Positions 25,692 to 34,150 are shown, counted from the first letter of the stretch. The stretch is 64,000 bases of DNA from JBMOLL01 sp049325415 (GCA_049325415.1 JBMOLL010000061.1:1-64000); one strand, 5' to 3'. Notes: generated from the sequence alone by a model not told the origin. Made by a program: numbers and translations.

Positions 25692-26231
25692 ATGGAAACA
25701 AAAACAATAAAGTGGGCAATCGATCCCGCACATTCCAGGGCCGGATTCCGGGTAAAACACCTGATGATCTCCAATGTCGATGGCGTATTCAATACCTTTT
25801 CCGGCGAAGTTCATACCACCGGCGACGATTTCTCAACGGCCGAAATTTCCTTCCGCATGGACGCCTCTTCCATTGACACAGGAATGGCCGACCGCGATGC
25901 ACACCTGAAAAGTCCGGATTTCTTTGAAACTGAAAAATACCCGGAAATCACTTTTACCGGCGGCCGGCTCAGGGATCTGGGCGATGATACCTTTGAACTT
26001 ACCGGCGAGCTGACAATGAAAGGCATTACCCGTCAGGTGAGCCTGACAGCCGAGTTCGGAGGCTCAATGAAGGATCCCTGGGGCAATACCAAAGCCGGAT
26101 TCACCGTCACCGGAAAACTGAACCGCAAGAACTGGGGCCTGAACTGGAACGCTGCACTCGAAGCAGGAGGCGTACTGGTAAGTGAAGAGGTTAAACTCAA
26201 TTGTGACATTCAGCTGGCCTTGATGGCCTGA
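25692..26231 (+). CDS. YceI-family protein
   Basis: A 179-residue lipocalin-like protein of the YceI family. The motif order is IDPAHSRAGFRVKHLMISNVDGVF, ASSIDTGMADRDAHLKSPDFF, YPEITF and LTMKGITRQVSL, followed by NRKNWGLNW and the closing VSEEVKLNCDIQL. No signal peptide is present, so this member is probably cytoplasmic. Family members bind isoprenoid-like hydrophobic ligands in an extended barrel. The start at 25692 is fixed by the family N-terminus; the longer frame runs into the AraC gene. Confidence 0.93.
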   Translation: METKTIKWAIDPAHSRAGFRVKHLMISNVDGVFNTFSGEVHTTGDDFSTAEISFRMDASSIDTGMADRDAHLKSPDFFETEKYPEITFTGGRLRDLGDDTFELTGELTMKGITRQVSLTAEFGGSMKDPWGNTKAGFTVTGKLNRKNWGLNWNAALEAGGVLVSEEVKLNCDIQLALMA

Positions 26232-26370
26232 GGATTTCTTTGTGGATCGGGAGTTGCACAACACCCGCAGCTTCAGGAAGAGGCCCGCGAAGGCGCCGGC
26301 CCCTTCCCGCTGGCCGGTGCCCGAAGGGCAATTTTGATAAAGGACAGGAAAGACCTAAGCTCAGGTGACG

Positions 26371-27246
26371 ATGAAAAGAAGAGATTTTCTGAAATCAGCC
26401 GCCATTATACCATTAGCGCCTAAGATAATGAATAACAGGATTTTCAGTGAGCTGCCGGCATCGGAAAAAATGCCTGCGCTCTTTATTGGCCATGGCAGTC
26501 CCATGAATGCCATTGAGGATAACCAGTTTGTGGAAGGATGGAGAAAACTGGGGAACAGTCTTCCCCCGCCCGCCGCCATCCTGTGCATCTCGGCTCACTG
26601 GGAGACAGAGGGAACGCGGGTGACTGCCATGCCCAGGCCTCCGACTATTCATGATTTCGGTGGCTTCCCTCCCGAATTGTACCAGGTCCAGTACCCGGCA
26701 CCTGGCGATCCCCGCCTGGCCGCAGAACTTAGCGGTTCGGTGAAAGGAGCAGAAGTAAAAGCTGATCTGAAATGGGGACTCGACCACGGAGCCTGGAGTG
26801 TGATCCGCAGGATCTACCCTGAAGCCGATGTTCCGGTTGTACAGCTGAGCCTGGATTACAACAAAACACCCCGTTACCACTACGAACTCGCCAAAGAACT
26901 GGCCTACCTCCGGACCAGGGGGGTACTGGTGATCGGCAGCGGGAACATGGTTCATAACCTTCGGATGATTGCCTGGGATAAAATGAATGAACCCGCTTTT
27001 GGGTTTGACTGGGCCATCGAAGCCAGTGAACTATTTAAACGACTGATCAATGAAAAAGATCATGCCCGGCTGATCGACTATCTGAAACTGGGAAGCGAAG
27101 TCCGCCTGGCCGTACCCACCCCCGACCATTTCCTCCCCCTGCTCTATGCCCTTGCACTGCAGGAAAAAAACGAAACCGTAAGCTTCTTTAACGATGAGGC
27201 CGTTCTGGGCTCGCTTACCATGACCTCCCTTCAGATCGGGGCATGA
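26371..27246 (+). CDS. DODA-type extradiol ring-opening dioxygenase, YgiD-like
   Basis: A 291-residue LigB-superfamily enzyme (4,5-DOPA dioxygenase extradiol type), similar to E. coli YgiD. The motifs are FIGHGSPMNAIEDN, ISAHWETEGTRVT, PTIHDFGGFP, the YPAPGDP loop, GLDHGAWSVI, GNMVHNLR and PTPDHFLPL, which supply the metal-binding His residues. The N-terminus has a twin-arginine-like start (MKRRDFLKSAA) with a short hydrophobic stretch, unusual for the family, and may send the folded enzyme to the envelope. The substrate is not set by sequence. It is separated from YceI by 139 bp. Confidence 0.88.
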   Translation: MKRRDFLKSAAIIPLAPKIMNNRIFSELPASEKMPALFIGHGSPMNAIEDNQFVEGWRKLGNSLPPPAAILCISAHWETEGTRVTAMPRPPTIHDFGGFPPELYQVQYPAPGDPRLAAELSGSVKGAEVKADLKWGLDHGAWSVIRRIYPEADVPVVQLSLDYNKTPRYHYELAKELAYLRTRGVLVIGSGNMVHNLRMIAWDKMNEPAFGFDWAIEASELFKRLINEKDHARLIDYLKLGSEVRLAVPTPDHFLPLLYALALQEKNETVSFFNDEAVLGSLTMTSLQIGA

Positions 27247-27499
27247 CCGTTGAGGCCTGCCTGTGTTTCGGATAAACCCGGCCCGGATCATACCCTCGCC
27301 GGGTATTCCTGTGCCCCTTGATTGATCAAGCCTGCAAGAGCATTAGGTAATTACAGCCGGAATGCCGAAATGACCGAATCCGGTCTGTTCCCCGAACTGA
27401 CGGGATAAAGGACGATAGGGTCATAGCTACAACAGGTCATTTCAAGAGGCGAAAGGATTCCCCCACCATAATTCCCTGACATAAAGAATTTAATCAAAT
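27247..27499. other. Intergenic region before the DUF2231 operon
   Basis: A perfect 7-bp hairpin ACCCGGC / GCCGGGT lies at 27276-27282 and 27298-27304 and could weakly terminate the dioxygenase transcript. A small CGGTC/GACCG stem lies near 27373-27386. I see no gene. Confidence 0.5.
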
Positions 27500-27546
27500 T
27501 TTAAGGATTGTTTTAGTCCTTTTTAAGTGCAGGTTTCCGTAATTTG
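27500..27546 (+). promoter_or_regulatory. 11-bp direct-repeat operator plus promoter core
   Basis: Three direct-repeat units of the form TTT(A/T)AG start exactly 11 bp apart at 27500 (TTTAAG), 27511 (TTTTAG) and 27522 (TTTAAG). They are followed by a -7-like TAATTTG at 27540-27546. Repeats with a one-turn period are typical of OmpR/PhoB-family response regulators, and such a regulator is encoded in this operon. An identical arrangement precedes the rubrerythrin gene. Confidence 0.7.
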
Positions 27547-27567
27547 TCCTGATTAAAAACAAAACTC

Positions 27568-28032
27568 ATGATTGATACGACCCACATCCATCCAATGATC
27601 GTGCATTTTCCGATCGCCCTCCTCATTGTCGGATTCCTGTTTGATGTGACGGGAATGTTCGTCAGGAAAGAATTCTTTTCATGGGCCGGGTTTTCCCTGC
27701 TCATGCTTGGCGCCCTTGGCGTTATTGCTGCATTTGTCTCCGGGAACCTTGCAGGTAGCGGGATTACGGAGGAAGGAGTCCTGAAGCAAGCCCTGGAAAC
27801 GCATGAATCGGCCGCCGAACTTACGGTCTGGATCACCGGTTTTGCGGCACTGTTCAGACTGGCCCTTGTATTGCTTAAAAAATACAAAGGATACCTGAAG
27901 ATCGCCGCTCTCGTGATCTATCTTGCCGCCGTGGCTGCAATAGGACGCACCGGATTCTATGGCGGCGAGCTGGTTTATAAACACGCTGCCGGAGTGAAAC
28001 TTGATCTGGGATTTGATTTCAACGGAGAATAG
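27568..28032 (+). CDS. DUF2231 membrane protein
   Basis: A 154-residue integral membrane protein with four helices. The signature HIHPMIVHFPIALLIVGF at the N-terminus is that of DUF2231 proteins. His6, His8 and His13 near the first helix could bind heme or metal. A short soluble tail follows the last helix. It is the first gene of an apparent operon with the response regulator (9-bp gap) and the sensor kinase. DUF2231 genes are often beside copper- or heme-related genes, but that link is inference. Confidence 0.85.
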   Translation: MIDTTHIHPMIVHFPIALLIVGFLFDVTGMFVRKEFFSWAGFSLLMLGALGVIAAFVSGNLAGSGITEEGVLKQALETHESAAELTVWITGFAALFRLALVLLKKYKGYLKIAALVIYLAAVAAIGRTGFYGGELVYKHAAGVKLDLGFDFNGE

Positions 28033-28041
28033 AAGCCTGTT

Positions 28042-28713
28042 ATGAGGATTCTTGTGATTGAGGATGAACCGGGAATAGCACGCTTTCTGAAAGAAGGACT
28101 TGAAGAAGAATCATTTGCCGTTGATCTGGCCATGGATGGTAATACCGGGCTGGAGATGGCGCTTGTAAACGAGGGGGAGTATGATATTCTGCTGATCGAC
28201 TGGATGCTCCCCGGACTATCCGGAATTGAAGTCTGCCGGCAGGTCAGGAAAAAAGGTTCGGCAGTTCCCGTGATCTTCCTTACAGCTAGAGATACCGTGC
28301 AGGATACGGTATTTGCCCTGGATATGGGCGCCAATGATTATATTAAAAAACCGTTCTCTTTTGAGGAACTACTGGCAAGGATCCGGGTTCAGCTCCGGCA
28401 GGGTGACCAAAGCGGCAATATCCTTCGTAGCGGGGAACTGACGATGAACCTTGACACCCATGAAGTACATCTCAGCGATCAACCGGCAAACCTGACCCAG
28501 AAAGAGTTTGCCCTGCTGGAATTCCTGCTGAGGAACAGGGGGAAGGTATGTTCAAGAACCCGGATCATCGAACATGTATGGGATATTCATTTCGACTATG
28601 ATACCTCCGTAATCGATGTGTATATAAATTCGCTCCGGAAAAAAATTGACATCGGTCCAGGGGACAGTTTTATCAAAACCATCCGCGGAGTCGGATACAT
28701 GATCAGGGAATGA
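28042..28713 (+). CDS. OmpR-family response regulator
   Basis: A 223-residue regulator. The receiver domain spans residues 1-120, with acidic pocket EDE (7-9), phospho-acceptor Asp53 (YDILLIDWMLPG), Thr81 (FLTAR) and Lys103 (IKKPFSFEEL). The winged-helix DNA-binding domain at 125-223 ends in IKTIRGVGYMIRE. It overlaps the kinase gene by 4 bp. It most likely binds the 11-bp direct repeats at 27500-27532 and 30112-30144. Family members with this architecture include copper, phosphate and envelope regulators; the signal is unknown. Confidence 0.95.
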   Translation: MRILVIEDEPGIARFLKEGLEEESFAVDLAMDGNTGLEMALVNEGEYDILLIDWMLPGLSGIEVCRQVRKKGSAVPVIFLTARDTVQDTVFALDMGANDYIKKPFSFEELLARIRVQLRQGDQSGNILRSGELTMNLDTHEVHLSDQPANLTQKEFALLEFLLRNRGKVCSRTRIIEHVWDIHFDYDTSVIDVYINSLRKKIDIGPGDSFIKTIRGVGYMIRE

Positions 28714-30116
28714 GGGTGAAAAGCAGCTTCAGCAGGAGAGTGGCCCTGGCCTTCATGGGTGCCACGGCCATACTCACCATGGCCGTATTCCTCATGATCT
28801 ATTGGGTTGTGTATCATTCGGTATATTCACACCTGGAAGACGATCTTAATGCCGAATCACTTGAACTTTTTAACAGCATTGTGATCCTGAGCGATCAGGT
28901 TGTTTTTGCCAATCCCAATGAATGGCTGGAAAACGAGCACGGACAGATCGAGGTGAATCCCACTTTCATCCAGTATGCCGACAGCTCCCTGAAGGTGATA
29001 AAAAAATCATCCAATCTTCTCGATGGCACCCTTGTTATTATCCCGGGCAGGGAGGATAAGCTGCTGTTCAGTGAGACCATCGGCCAGAATAAGGTCTACC
29101 AGCTGCAGACCCCGGTCAGAAATCATAACGGCCAGTTGTTCGGTTATCTTTCCGTAGCCGTTCCCCTCGATGATACGGTCATGGTGCTCCGTAACCTCAG
29201 GCTCGTACTTCTGATTACCTTTCCGCTGGTCCTTCTGCTTCTTTACTTCATCTCCGATGTGATTGCCGGAAACAGTATTGCACCGGTATATCAGCTTACC
29301 GAAACGGCCAGAAAGATATCGGGAAGGAATACTTCGGAAAGGATTCCGCTGCCGTCCCACAGGGATGAGCTTTATACCCTGGCCGAAACCATCAACAGCC
29401 TGGTCGACAGGCTGCAGGCCGCCCTTTTGCGGGAAAAACAGTTTACCGCCGATGCCTCGCATGAACTGCGAACTCCACTGGCTGTGCTTCGTGGCAATTT
29501 CGAACTCACACTCCGCAAGAACCGGAGCGAAGAGTATTACCGCGAGAAGCTGAAAGATGCGCTGGCTGAAACCAACCGGATGTCGTCGCTGGTCGATCAG
29601 CTTTTACTGCTGGCCAGGTACGACCAGCCCAATCATGCAATGAATATCCGGCCCTTCAGCCTTCTTGACCTGATCAATGACCAGCTGGCTTCCCAGAGCG
29701 ACCTCCTGGATGAGAAACAACTGCACCCCCGGGTCGACATCCCCTCCGGCCTGCTTATTACCAGCGACAGGTTCATGTTTGAAAGGATCGTGGAAAACCT
29801 CCTCTCCAATGCTGTCAAATACTCCTTTGAAAACGGGAGTATTATTATCAGGGGCCGGAAAGAGGGAGAGGCCGCACTGCTTGAATTCACCGACGAAGGC
29901 CAGGGAATACCTGCAGATGAACTCGAACGGATCTTTGAACGCTTTTACCGCGTGGATTCTTCGCGGAATAAGGCCATCTCGGGGAACGGACTGGGCTTAT
30001 CCCTCGTTAAAAGATTTACCGAACTGCTGAAAATAGAGCTCTCTGTTAAAAGTACACCGGGGGAAGGCACCGTGATCAGCCTGCTTATCCCTCAGATCAG
30101 GGAGAACGGTTTTTAA
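28710..30116 (+). CDS. Sensor histidine kinase
   Basis: A 468-residue membrane kinase. Two helices at about 12-35 and 170-190 bracket a periplasmic sensor of about 130 residues. A HAMP linker follows (NSIAPVYQLTETARKISG), then the HisKA box with the phospho-accepting His in ASHELRTPLAVLRG. The ATPase domain shows VENLLSNAVKYSF (N box), EGQGIP (G1) and GNGLGLSLVKR (G2). The start overlaps the regulator stop by 4 bp. Topology and size are those of CusS/heavy-metal-type sensors, but the ligand is unknown. Its stop codon lies inside the first operator repeat of the rubrerythrin promoter. Confidence 0.95.
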   Translation: MRVKSSFSRRVALAFMGATAILTMAVFLMIYWVVYHSVYSHLEDDLNAESLELFNSIVILSDQVVFANPNEWLENEHGQIEVNPTFIQYADSSLKVIKKSSNLLDGTLVIIPGREDKLLFSETIGQNKVYQLQTPVRNHNGQLFGYLSVAVPLDDTVMVLRNLRLVLLITFPLVLLLLYFISDVIAGNSIAPVYQLTETARKISGRNTSERIPLPSHRDELYTLAETINSLVDRLQAALLREKQFTADASHELRTPLAVLRGNFELTLRKNRSEEYYREKLKDALAETNRMSSLVDQLLLLARYDQPNHAMNIRPFSLLDLINDQLASQSDLLDEKQLHPRVDIPSGLLITSDRFMFERIVENLLSNAVKYSFENGSIIIRGRKEGEAALLEFTDEGQGIPADELERIFERFYRVDSSRNKAISGNGLGLSLVKRFTELLKIELSVKSTPGEGTVISLLIPQIRENGF

Positions 30117-30169
30117 GCAGTTTTTAAGTTTTTCTTTAGGCTCCCTTCAGACAGCAGATTCTACTTTTG
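30112..30169 (+). promoter_or_regulatory. 11-bp direct-repeat operator and promoter for rubrerythrin
   Basis: Repeat units start exactly 11 bp apart at 30112 (TTTAAG), 30123 (TTTAAG) and 30134 (CTTTAG). A perfect -7 TACTTTTG lies at 30162-30169, 28 bp from the last unit start. The same triplet precedes the kinase operon with a gap of 18 bp. The one-turn difference keeps the bound regulator on the same face of the DNA. Confidence 0.72.
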
Positions 30170-30196
30170 TCATGTAAACCAGAAACAACGAAAGAA

Positions 30197-30829
30197 ATGA
30201 AAAAAATGAGAATTCTGCAGGTAGCGGTTATCTCACTGCTTGCAACAGTAAGCCTCCAGGCTGCCCCCTCCCTTCCTGCCGGTGGCGAAACAGTTAAAAA
30301 TATGAAGGAAGCCTTTACCGGTGAGACCACGGCCAGCGCAAAATATGCTGCCTTTGCAAAAAAAGCGCGCGAAGAAGGTCATCCGCGCATTGCCCTCCTT
30401 TTTGATGCCGCATCAAAAGCAGAAAGCATTCATGCCGGAAACCATAAGGCCGTTCTGCTTCAGATGGGAGCTGATGTTCCGGTTGTAGTACCCGCGTTCG
30501 ATGTAAAAACCACCTCCGAAAATCTGAAAGCAGCCATTGAAGGCGAAAGCTATGAGGTCACAACCATGTACCCGGGTATGATAAAAACCGCTTCGGCAGA
30601 AAATGCCAACCTGGCTCTGATCTCCCTGAATTATGCTTTTCAGGTGGAAAAAAGACATCAGGCTCTTTATGAAAAAGCACTTAAGGCCCTGAATGACAAA
30701 ACAGAACAGACACTTCCCACCCTATACATGATCTGTACAACCTGCGGAAATACCTATGAAGGCGAAGCTCCTGAAAGATGCGGGATTTCCATGACACCAA
30801 AAGAACGCTTCGAAAAAATATCGCTGTAA
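30197..30829 (+). CDS. Exported rubrerythrin-like protein with broken rubredoxin site
   Basis: A 210-residue protein. A Sec signal peptide (residues 1-25, hydrophobic core RILQVAVISLLATVSL, ending in LQA) precedes a ferritin-like four-helix domain with di-iron ligand pattern, including FTGETTASAKYAAFAKKA, DAASKAESIHAGNH, IEGESYE and VEKRHQALYEKA. The C-terminal rubredoxin-like knuckle has one intact CTTC pair, but the second pair reads CGIS, so only three of the four iron-binding Cys are present. Export and this defect are both unusual. It lies downstream of the two-component operon and has the same operator, so it probably belongs to that regulon, most likely in peroxide defence or metal storage. 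Confidence 0.85.
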   Translation: MKKMRILQVAVISLLATVSLQAAPSLPAGGETVKNMKEAFTGETTASAKYAAFAKKAREEGHPRIALLFDAASKAESIHAGNHKAVLLQMGADVPVVVPAFDVKTTSENLKAAIEGESYEVTTMYPGMIKTASAENANLALISLNYAFQVEKRHQALYEKALKALNDKTEQTLPTLYMICTTCGNTYEGEAPERCGISMTPKERFEKISL

Positions 30830-30859
30830 ACCTTTACTTTACAAACAATAATTTTACCG

Positions 30860-30890
30860 AAAGATCACCTTAAAAGGGTGATCTTTTTTA
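30860..30890 (+). terminator. Intrinsic terminator after rubrerythrin
   Basis: Perfect 10-bp arms AAAGATCACC (30860-30869) and GGTGATCTTT (30877-30886) with a 7-nt loop, running into T6. It sits 31 bp after the stop and is AT-flanked, so it may work on both strands. Confidence 0.88.
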
Positions 30891-30927
30891 TTATTAAACC
30901 CGCGTAATAATCGTGATGAATTTAAAT

Positions 30928-30935
30928 TATCTTTG
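30928..30935 (+). promoter_or_regulatory. Promoter -7 element of terC (TATCTTTG)
   Basis: A perfect TAnnTTTG match. It overlaps the TTG at 30933 that would otherwise be a start and supports the ATG at 30963 as the true start, with a leader of about 20 nt. Confidence 0.6.
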
Positions 30936-30962
30936 GCAGATAAAATCTCAAGGCTTTCCGGT

Positions 30963-31922
30963 ATGCTGGTTTGGATAGTGTTCATCGCTCTGATCTTTGT
31001 GTTCCTGGCTCTTGACCTGGGTATATTCAACCGGAATCCCCATGTGATCTCCACAAAGGAAGCGCTGCGCTGGACCGCACTCTGGGTCTCCCTGTCGCTT
31101 GTGTTCTCCGGGGTTATTTTTATCCTTTACAAAAAAGGCATCACCGATAATTTCCTGAATCTGACTCCCACACAGGCTGTCGTTAAATATATTACAGGGT
31201 ACCTGATTGAACTCTCGCTAAGTATAGACAATGTCTTTGTGATCGCCCTTATCTTTGCCTCCTTCTCCATCCCGGCAAAATATCAGCACAGAGTATTGTT
31301 CTGGGGGATCCTGGGTGCAATTATTTTCAGGGGCCTTATGCTCTTCTTCGGCATCGCCCTGATCAGGAAACTCTCCTGGTCGATTTATATTTTCGGGGGA
31401 TTCCTCATCTATACCGCCTTAAAAATGCTGTTCTCGGGAGAGCAGGAGGTAAAGACCGAAGATTCAAAGCTGATCCGCCTGGTAAAAAGATTCTTTCCGG
31501 TGACTTCGGAAATAGAAAGCTCCGCCTTTTTTATCAAAAAACAACACATCCTTTACGCCACTCCCCTGTTCCTGGCGATGCTTGTTATTGAAAGTGCCGA
31601 TGTGATCTTCGCCCTCGACAGCATCCCGGCCATTCTGGCCATCACAACCGACCCCTTCATTGTTTTCAGTTCGAATATTTTTGCCATCCTCGGCCTGCGC
31701 TCCCTGTACTTCGCCCTGGCCGGAATGATCCGGAAATTCTACTATATCAAATACAGCCTGATAGTTATCCTGGCCTTTGTGGGAGTCAAAATGATCATCT
31801 CCCACCATGTCGAACTCCCCGAATGGCTCTCCCTTTCCGTTGTGGCTGTGGCTCTGGCAGCCGGCATCCTCTACTCAAGATACAAATCCGGCTCAGATCA
31901 GGAACCGGCCCACCGGGAATAA
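30963..31922 (+). CDS. TerC-family integral membrane protein
   Basis: A 319-residue protein with seven to nine membrane helices. It carries the TerC acidic signatures FLALDLGIFNRNPH near the N-terminus, ELSLSIDNVFVIALIF, and ESADVIFALDSIPAILAITTDPFIVFSSN. These buried Asp/Glu residues fit the role of Mn2+/metal efflux seen in TerC/MntEF-type proteins that supply metal to exported proteins. The start is the ATG at 30963; the longer frame begins within the promoter. Being next to an exported rubrerythrin, it could supply manganese or iron to the envelope, which is inference. Confidence 0.92.
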   Translation: MLVWIVFIALIFVFLALDLGIFNRNPHVISTKEALRWTALWVSLSLVFSGVIFILYKKGITDNFLNLTPTQAVVKYITGYLIELSLSIDNVFVIALIFASFSIPAKYQHRVLFWGILGAIIFRGLMLFFGIALIRKLSWSIYIFGGFLIYTALKMLFSGEQEVKTEDSKLIRLVKRFFPVTSEIESSAFFIKKQHILYATPLFLAMLVIESADVIFALDSIPAILAITTDPFIVFSSNIFAILGLRSLYFALAGMIRKFYYIKYSLIVILAFVGVKMIISHHVELPEWLSLSVVAVALAAGILYSRYKSGSDQEPAHRE

Positions 31923-32035
31923 GCAGAACCGTCGACCCGATCGGGTTATTGTTCAAATATATAGATATTTAGATATTTGGATTGCGGAATAAAAAGAATT
32001 CTCTAACTTGCCCGCGATTTTCAAAAAACCATCTG

Positions 32036-32062
32036 ATCGCAACCATAGGTTGTGATTTTTTT
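32036..32062 (+). terminator. Terminator-like hairpin upstream of the methyltransferase
   Basis: The arms ATCGCAACC (32036-32044) and GGTTGTGAT (32048-32056), with one G-T pair and an ATA loop, run into T7 at 32056-32062. It lies 114 bp after the terC stop and only 42 bp before the next start codon. It may end terC, or act as an attenuator if the promoter-like TAACTTG at about 32004-32010 is used. Confidence 0.6.
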
Positions 32063-32103
32063 AGTGATCTTACTGAAACTGACAAACCTTAACCAACTGC
32101 GAA

Positions 32104-32970
32104 ATGAGACGTCTGAGAAAACTGATCCACCTTTCCACGACCGGCTTTTCTTTTGGCCGGTATTATGAAATGATGAATCTGGCGCTGAAAAGACTGAATA
32201 ATGAGTTTACCATGCTGCATTATCCTCTTTTCAGGCATGAAAACGACAGTTTCCTCCGGGCCCAGCAAAACCTTACGGATTATTGCCTGTCCTTTTTTAA
32301 GGATCTGAGCGGCAAACATCTGCTGGAAATCGGTTGCGGAAACGGCGTTCAGGCCCTGTATGTTCACCGGAATTTCAAACCTGCCCGTACCATCGGGATT
32401 GACCTCAACCGGGCCAATATTGACATTGCCGAACAGGAATGCACTGCCCTTGGTCTGAAAGAAGAGATCCGCTTCATGGTTGATGATGCCCAGAAACTGG
32501 CCGGCATACCTTCAGAAAGTATTGATGTTCTGATTAATATTGAAAGTGCATTTCATTATCCGGATAAAGGAGCCTTCCTGAATGAGATCCATCGTGTCCT
32601 TAAACCGGGCGGTCAGTTCGTTGTTGCCGATATCCTGACCCGCAAAAAATTCGGCCGGCTTCAGCGGATCTGGCAGAAAAGAATGGTCTACCATTACTGG
32701 AGCAGGCATAACTATGAAGCCGGTTTTGAAAATGCAGAGCTGGATATTGTCCATTCCGAGGACATTACACCAAAGATTATCCGGGCATACGGACTGTATA
32801 AAAACTGGATCCCGAAAACAAAAAGAAAGACCTTTTTAAAGGATACCGCTTTCCGGCTTTTCTACATCATTAATGTGCGCCTGAATGTGCGTCTGCTGAA
32901 AAAACGCCAGTCGTATCATGTATTCTACGGGATTAAACCGGGAATGGAGCAGATGAGGAAAACCGCCTGA
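32104..32970 (+). CDS. SAM-dependent methyltransferase (paralogue A)
   Basis: A 288-residue class I methyltransferase. The SAM-binding motif is LLEIGCGNGVQALYV (about residue 78-92), then GIDLNRANIDIA, VDDAQKL and the post-motif FHYPDKGAFLNEIHRVLKPGG. A 75-residue N-terminal extension (with TMLHYPLFRHENDSFL and NLTDYCLSF) and the C-terminus are shared with the protein at 37572-38414. This marks the two as paralogues. The extension may hold the substrate; the family resembles UbiE and small-molecule methyltransferases. I do not know the substrate. Confidence 0.9.
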   Translation: MRRLRKLIHLSTTGFSFGRYYEMMNLALKRLNNEFTMLHYPLFRHENDSFLRAQQNLTDYCLSFFKDLSGKHLLEIGCGNGVQALYVHRNFKPARTIGIDLNRANIDIAEQECTALGLKEEIRFMVDDAQKLAGIPSESIDVLINIESAFHYPDKGAFLNEIHRVLKPGGQFVVADILTRKKFGRLQRIWQKRMVYHYWSRHNYEAGFENAELDIVHSEDITPKIIRAYGLYKNWIPKTKRKTFLKDTAFRLFYIINVRLNVRLLKKRQSYHVFYGIKPGMEQMRKTA

Positions 32971-32980
32971 AGCCTTTGGA

Positions 32981-34150
32981 TCAGGCCTTTAAGGTACGGG
33001 GCAGGGAAACGTAAAAACGGGTCCCTTCCTTTTCATCGGAACTAAACCAGACCTTCCCCTGCAGGTAGTTCTCCGTGAATAGTTTTATGCTATAGGTCCC
33101 CAGGCCCCGTCCGACGCCTTTCGATGAAACGGAGCGCGTGAAAATATGTTCCCTGATCCTGGCAGGCATCGATACCGGATTTGAAACACAGAACAGGACA
33201 TGATCCTCTCGACTGCTGGCCGAGATGGAAATCTTCTGACCTGAGGAACTGGCTTCAATGGCGTTCTTCAGCAGATTGCCCAGCACCCTCCTGATAAGAA
33301 CCATATCGGTAACGAGGGAATCTTCGCTTCCTCCAGTTTCGTCGACCACCGTGAGACCGCTGAAGACCGCCTGCACGGAATAGTCTTCAATAACGGTCCT
33401 GATCAGGTAATGAAGATCAATTTCAACCGGATCAGTCTGCAAGCCTCCGTTTTCAGCCTGGTAGAGCTTTTGCTGAAATATAATATCCTGTACAAACTCA
33501 TCCACCCCTCGCTGCAGCATTTCAAAAACACTGTTATCTTTCAGTGATTCTTCCCTTTCCCGTAACAGGCCGATCAGGTTGGAGATGGTCCCGGCTTTGT
33601 TTAGGATGTCATGAAAGAACACTCTTTCCAGCTGCTCCTTTCTTTTCAGTGAGCTGTTGTCATTAAAGGTCACCATCACCAGATCCTCATTCTGCCATTG
33701 AAACGGTATGGATGTGACCTGTAGTTCAAAGTGAAGCTCCCTGCCCTCCCGCATAGTAACAATCACCGTATCTTCCGTGACAATCTCATTCTTCAGCCTG
33801 CTCTGCAATACAGCTCTTACCGCACCGCAATAACTGCAATGCGCCGAGGTACCGCATCCGCCCTCATGCTCCTCTGCATGTACGCATCCGATCGTCTCAC
33901 CCGGACGCATGCCCACCATTTCATCAAGAGAGCTAAACCCGAGAAAATTTATCATCAGGGCATTGCTGTAGACCACCTGACGTTTATCGTTCAGGATCAA
34001 AAACATCCATGGGGTCTTCGACATGACGGAATTCAGAAACTCGGACCCCTCGATCAACTGGCGCTGCCTCTGTATCGTCTTTTCATCTGACCTTTCTGCC
34101 GGTGCAAAAAGGGTTTTGCTGAGCTCAACATCAAAGCGATTGATCCCCAT
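32981..34150 (-). CDS. PAS-domain sensor histidine kinase with cysteine cluster
   Basis: A 389-residue soluble kinase with no membrane helix. A coiled N-terminus is followed by a PAS domain (about 40-165) carrying a cysteine cluster Cys89-x9-Cys99-x5-Cys105-x2-Cys108, in GCVHAEEHEGGCGTSAHC and the following residues. The dimerisation helix holds FFHDILNKAG with the phospho-His. The ATPase domain ends in GVGRGLGTYSIKLF. The cluster could bind an iron-sulfur centre, zinc or heme and so give a redox sensor. No response regulator lies nearby. It is divergent from upp. Confidence 0.88.
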   Translation of the reverse strand: MGINRFDVELSKTLFAPAERSDEKTIQRQRQLIEGSEFLNSVMSKTPWMFLILNDKRQVVYSNALMINFLGFSSLDEMVGMRPGETIGCVHAEEHEGGCGTSAHCSYCGAVRAVLQSRLKNEIVTEDTVIVTMREGRELHFELQVTSIPFQWQNEDLVMVTFNDNSSLKRKEQLERVFFHDILNKAGTISNLIGLLREREESLKDNSVFEMLQRGVDEFVQDIIFQQKLYQAENGGLQTDPVEIDLHYLIRTVIEDYSVQAVFSGLTVVDETGGSEDSLVTDMVLIRRVLGNLLKNAIEASSSGQKISISASSREDHVLFCVSNPVSMPARIREHIFTRSVSSKGVGRGLGTYSIKLFTENYLQGKVWFSSDEKEGTRFYVSLPRTLKA

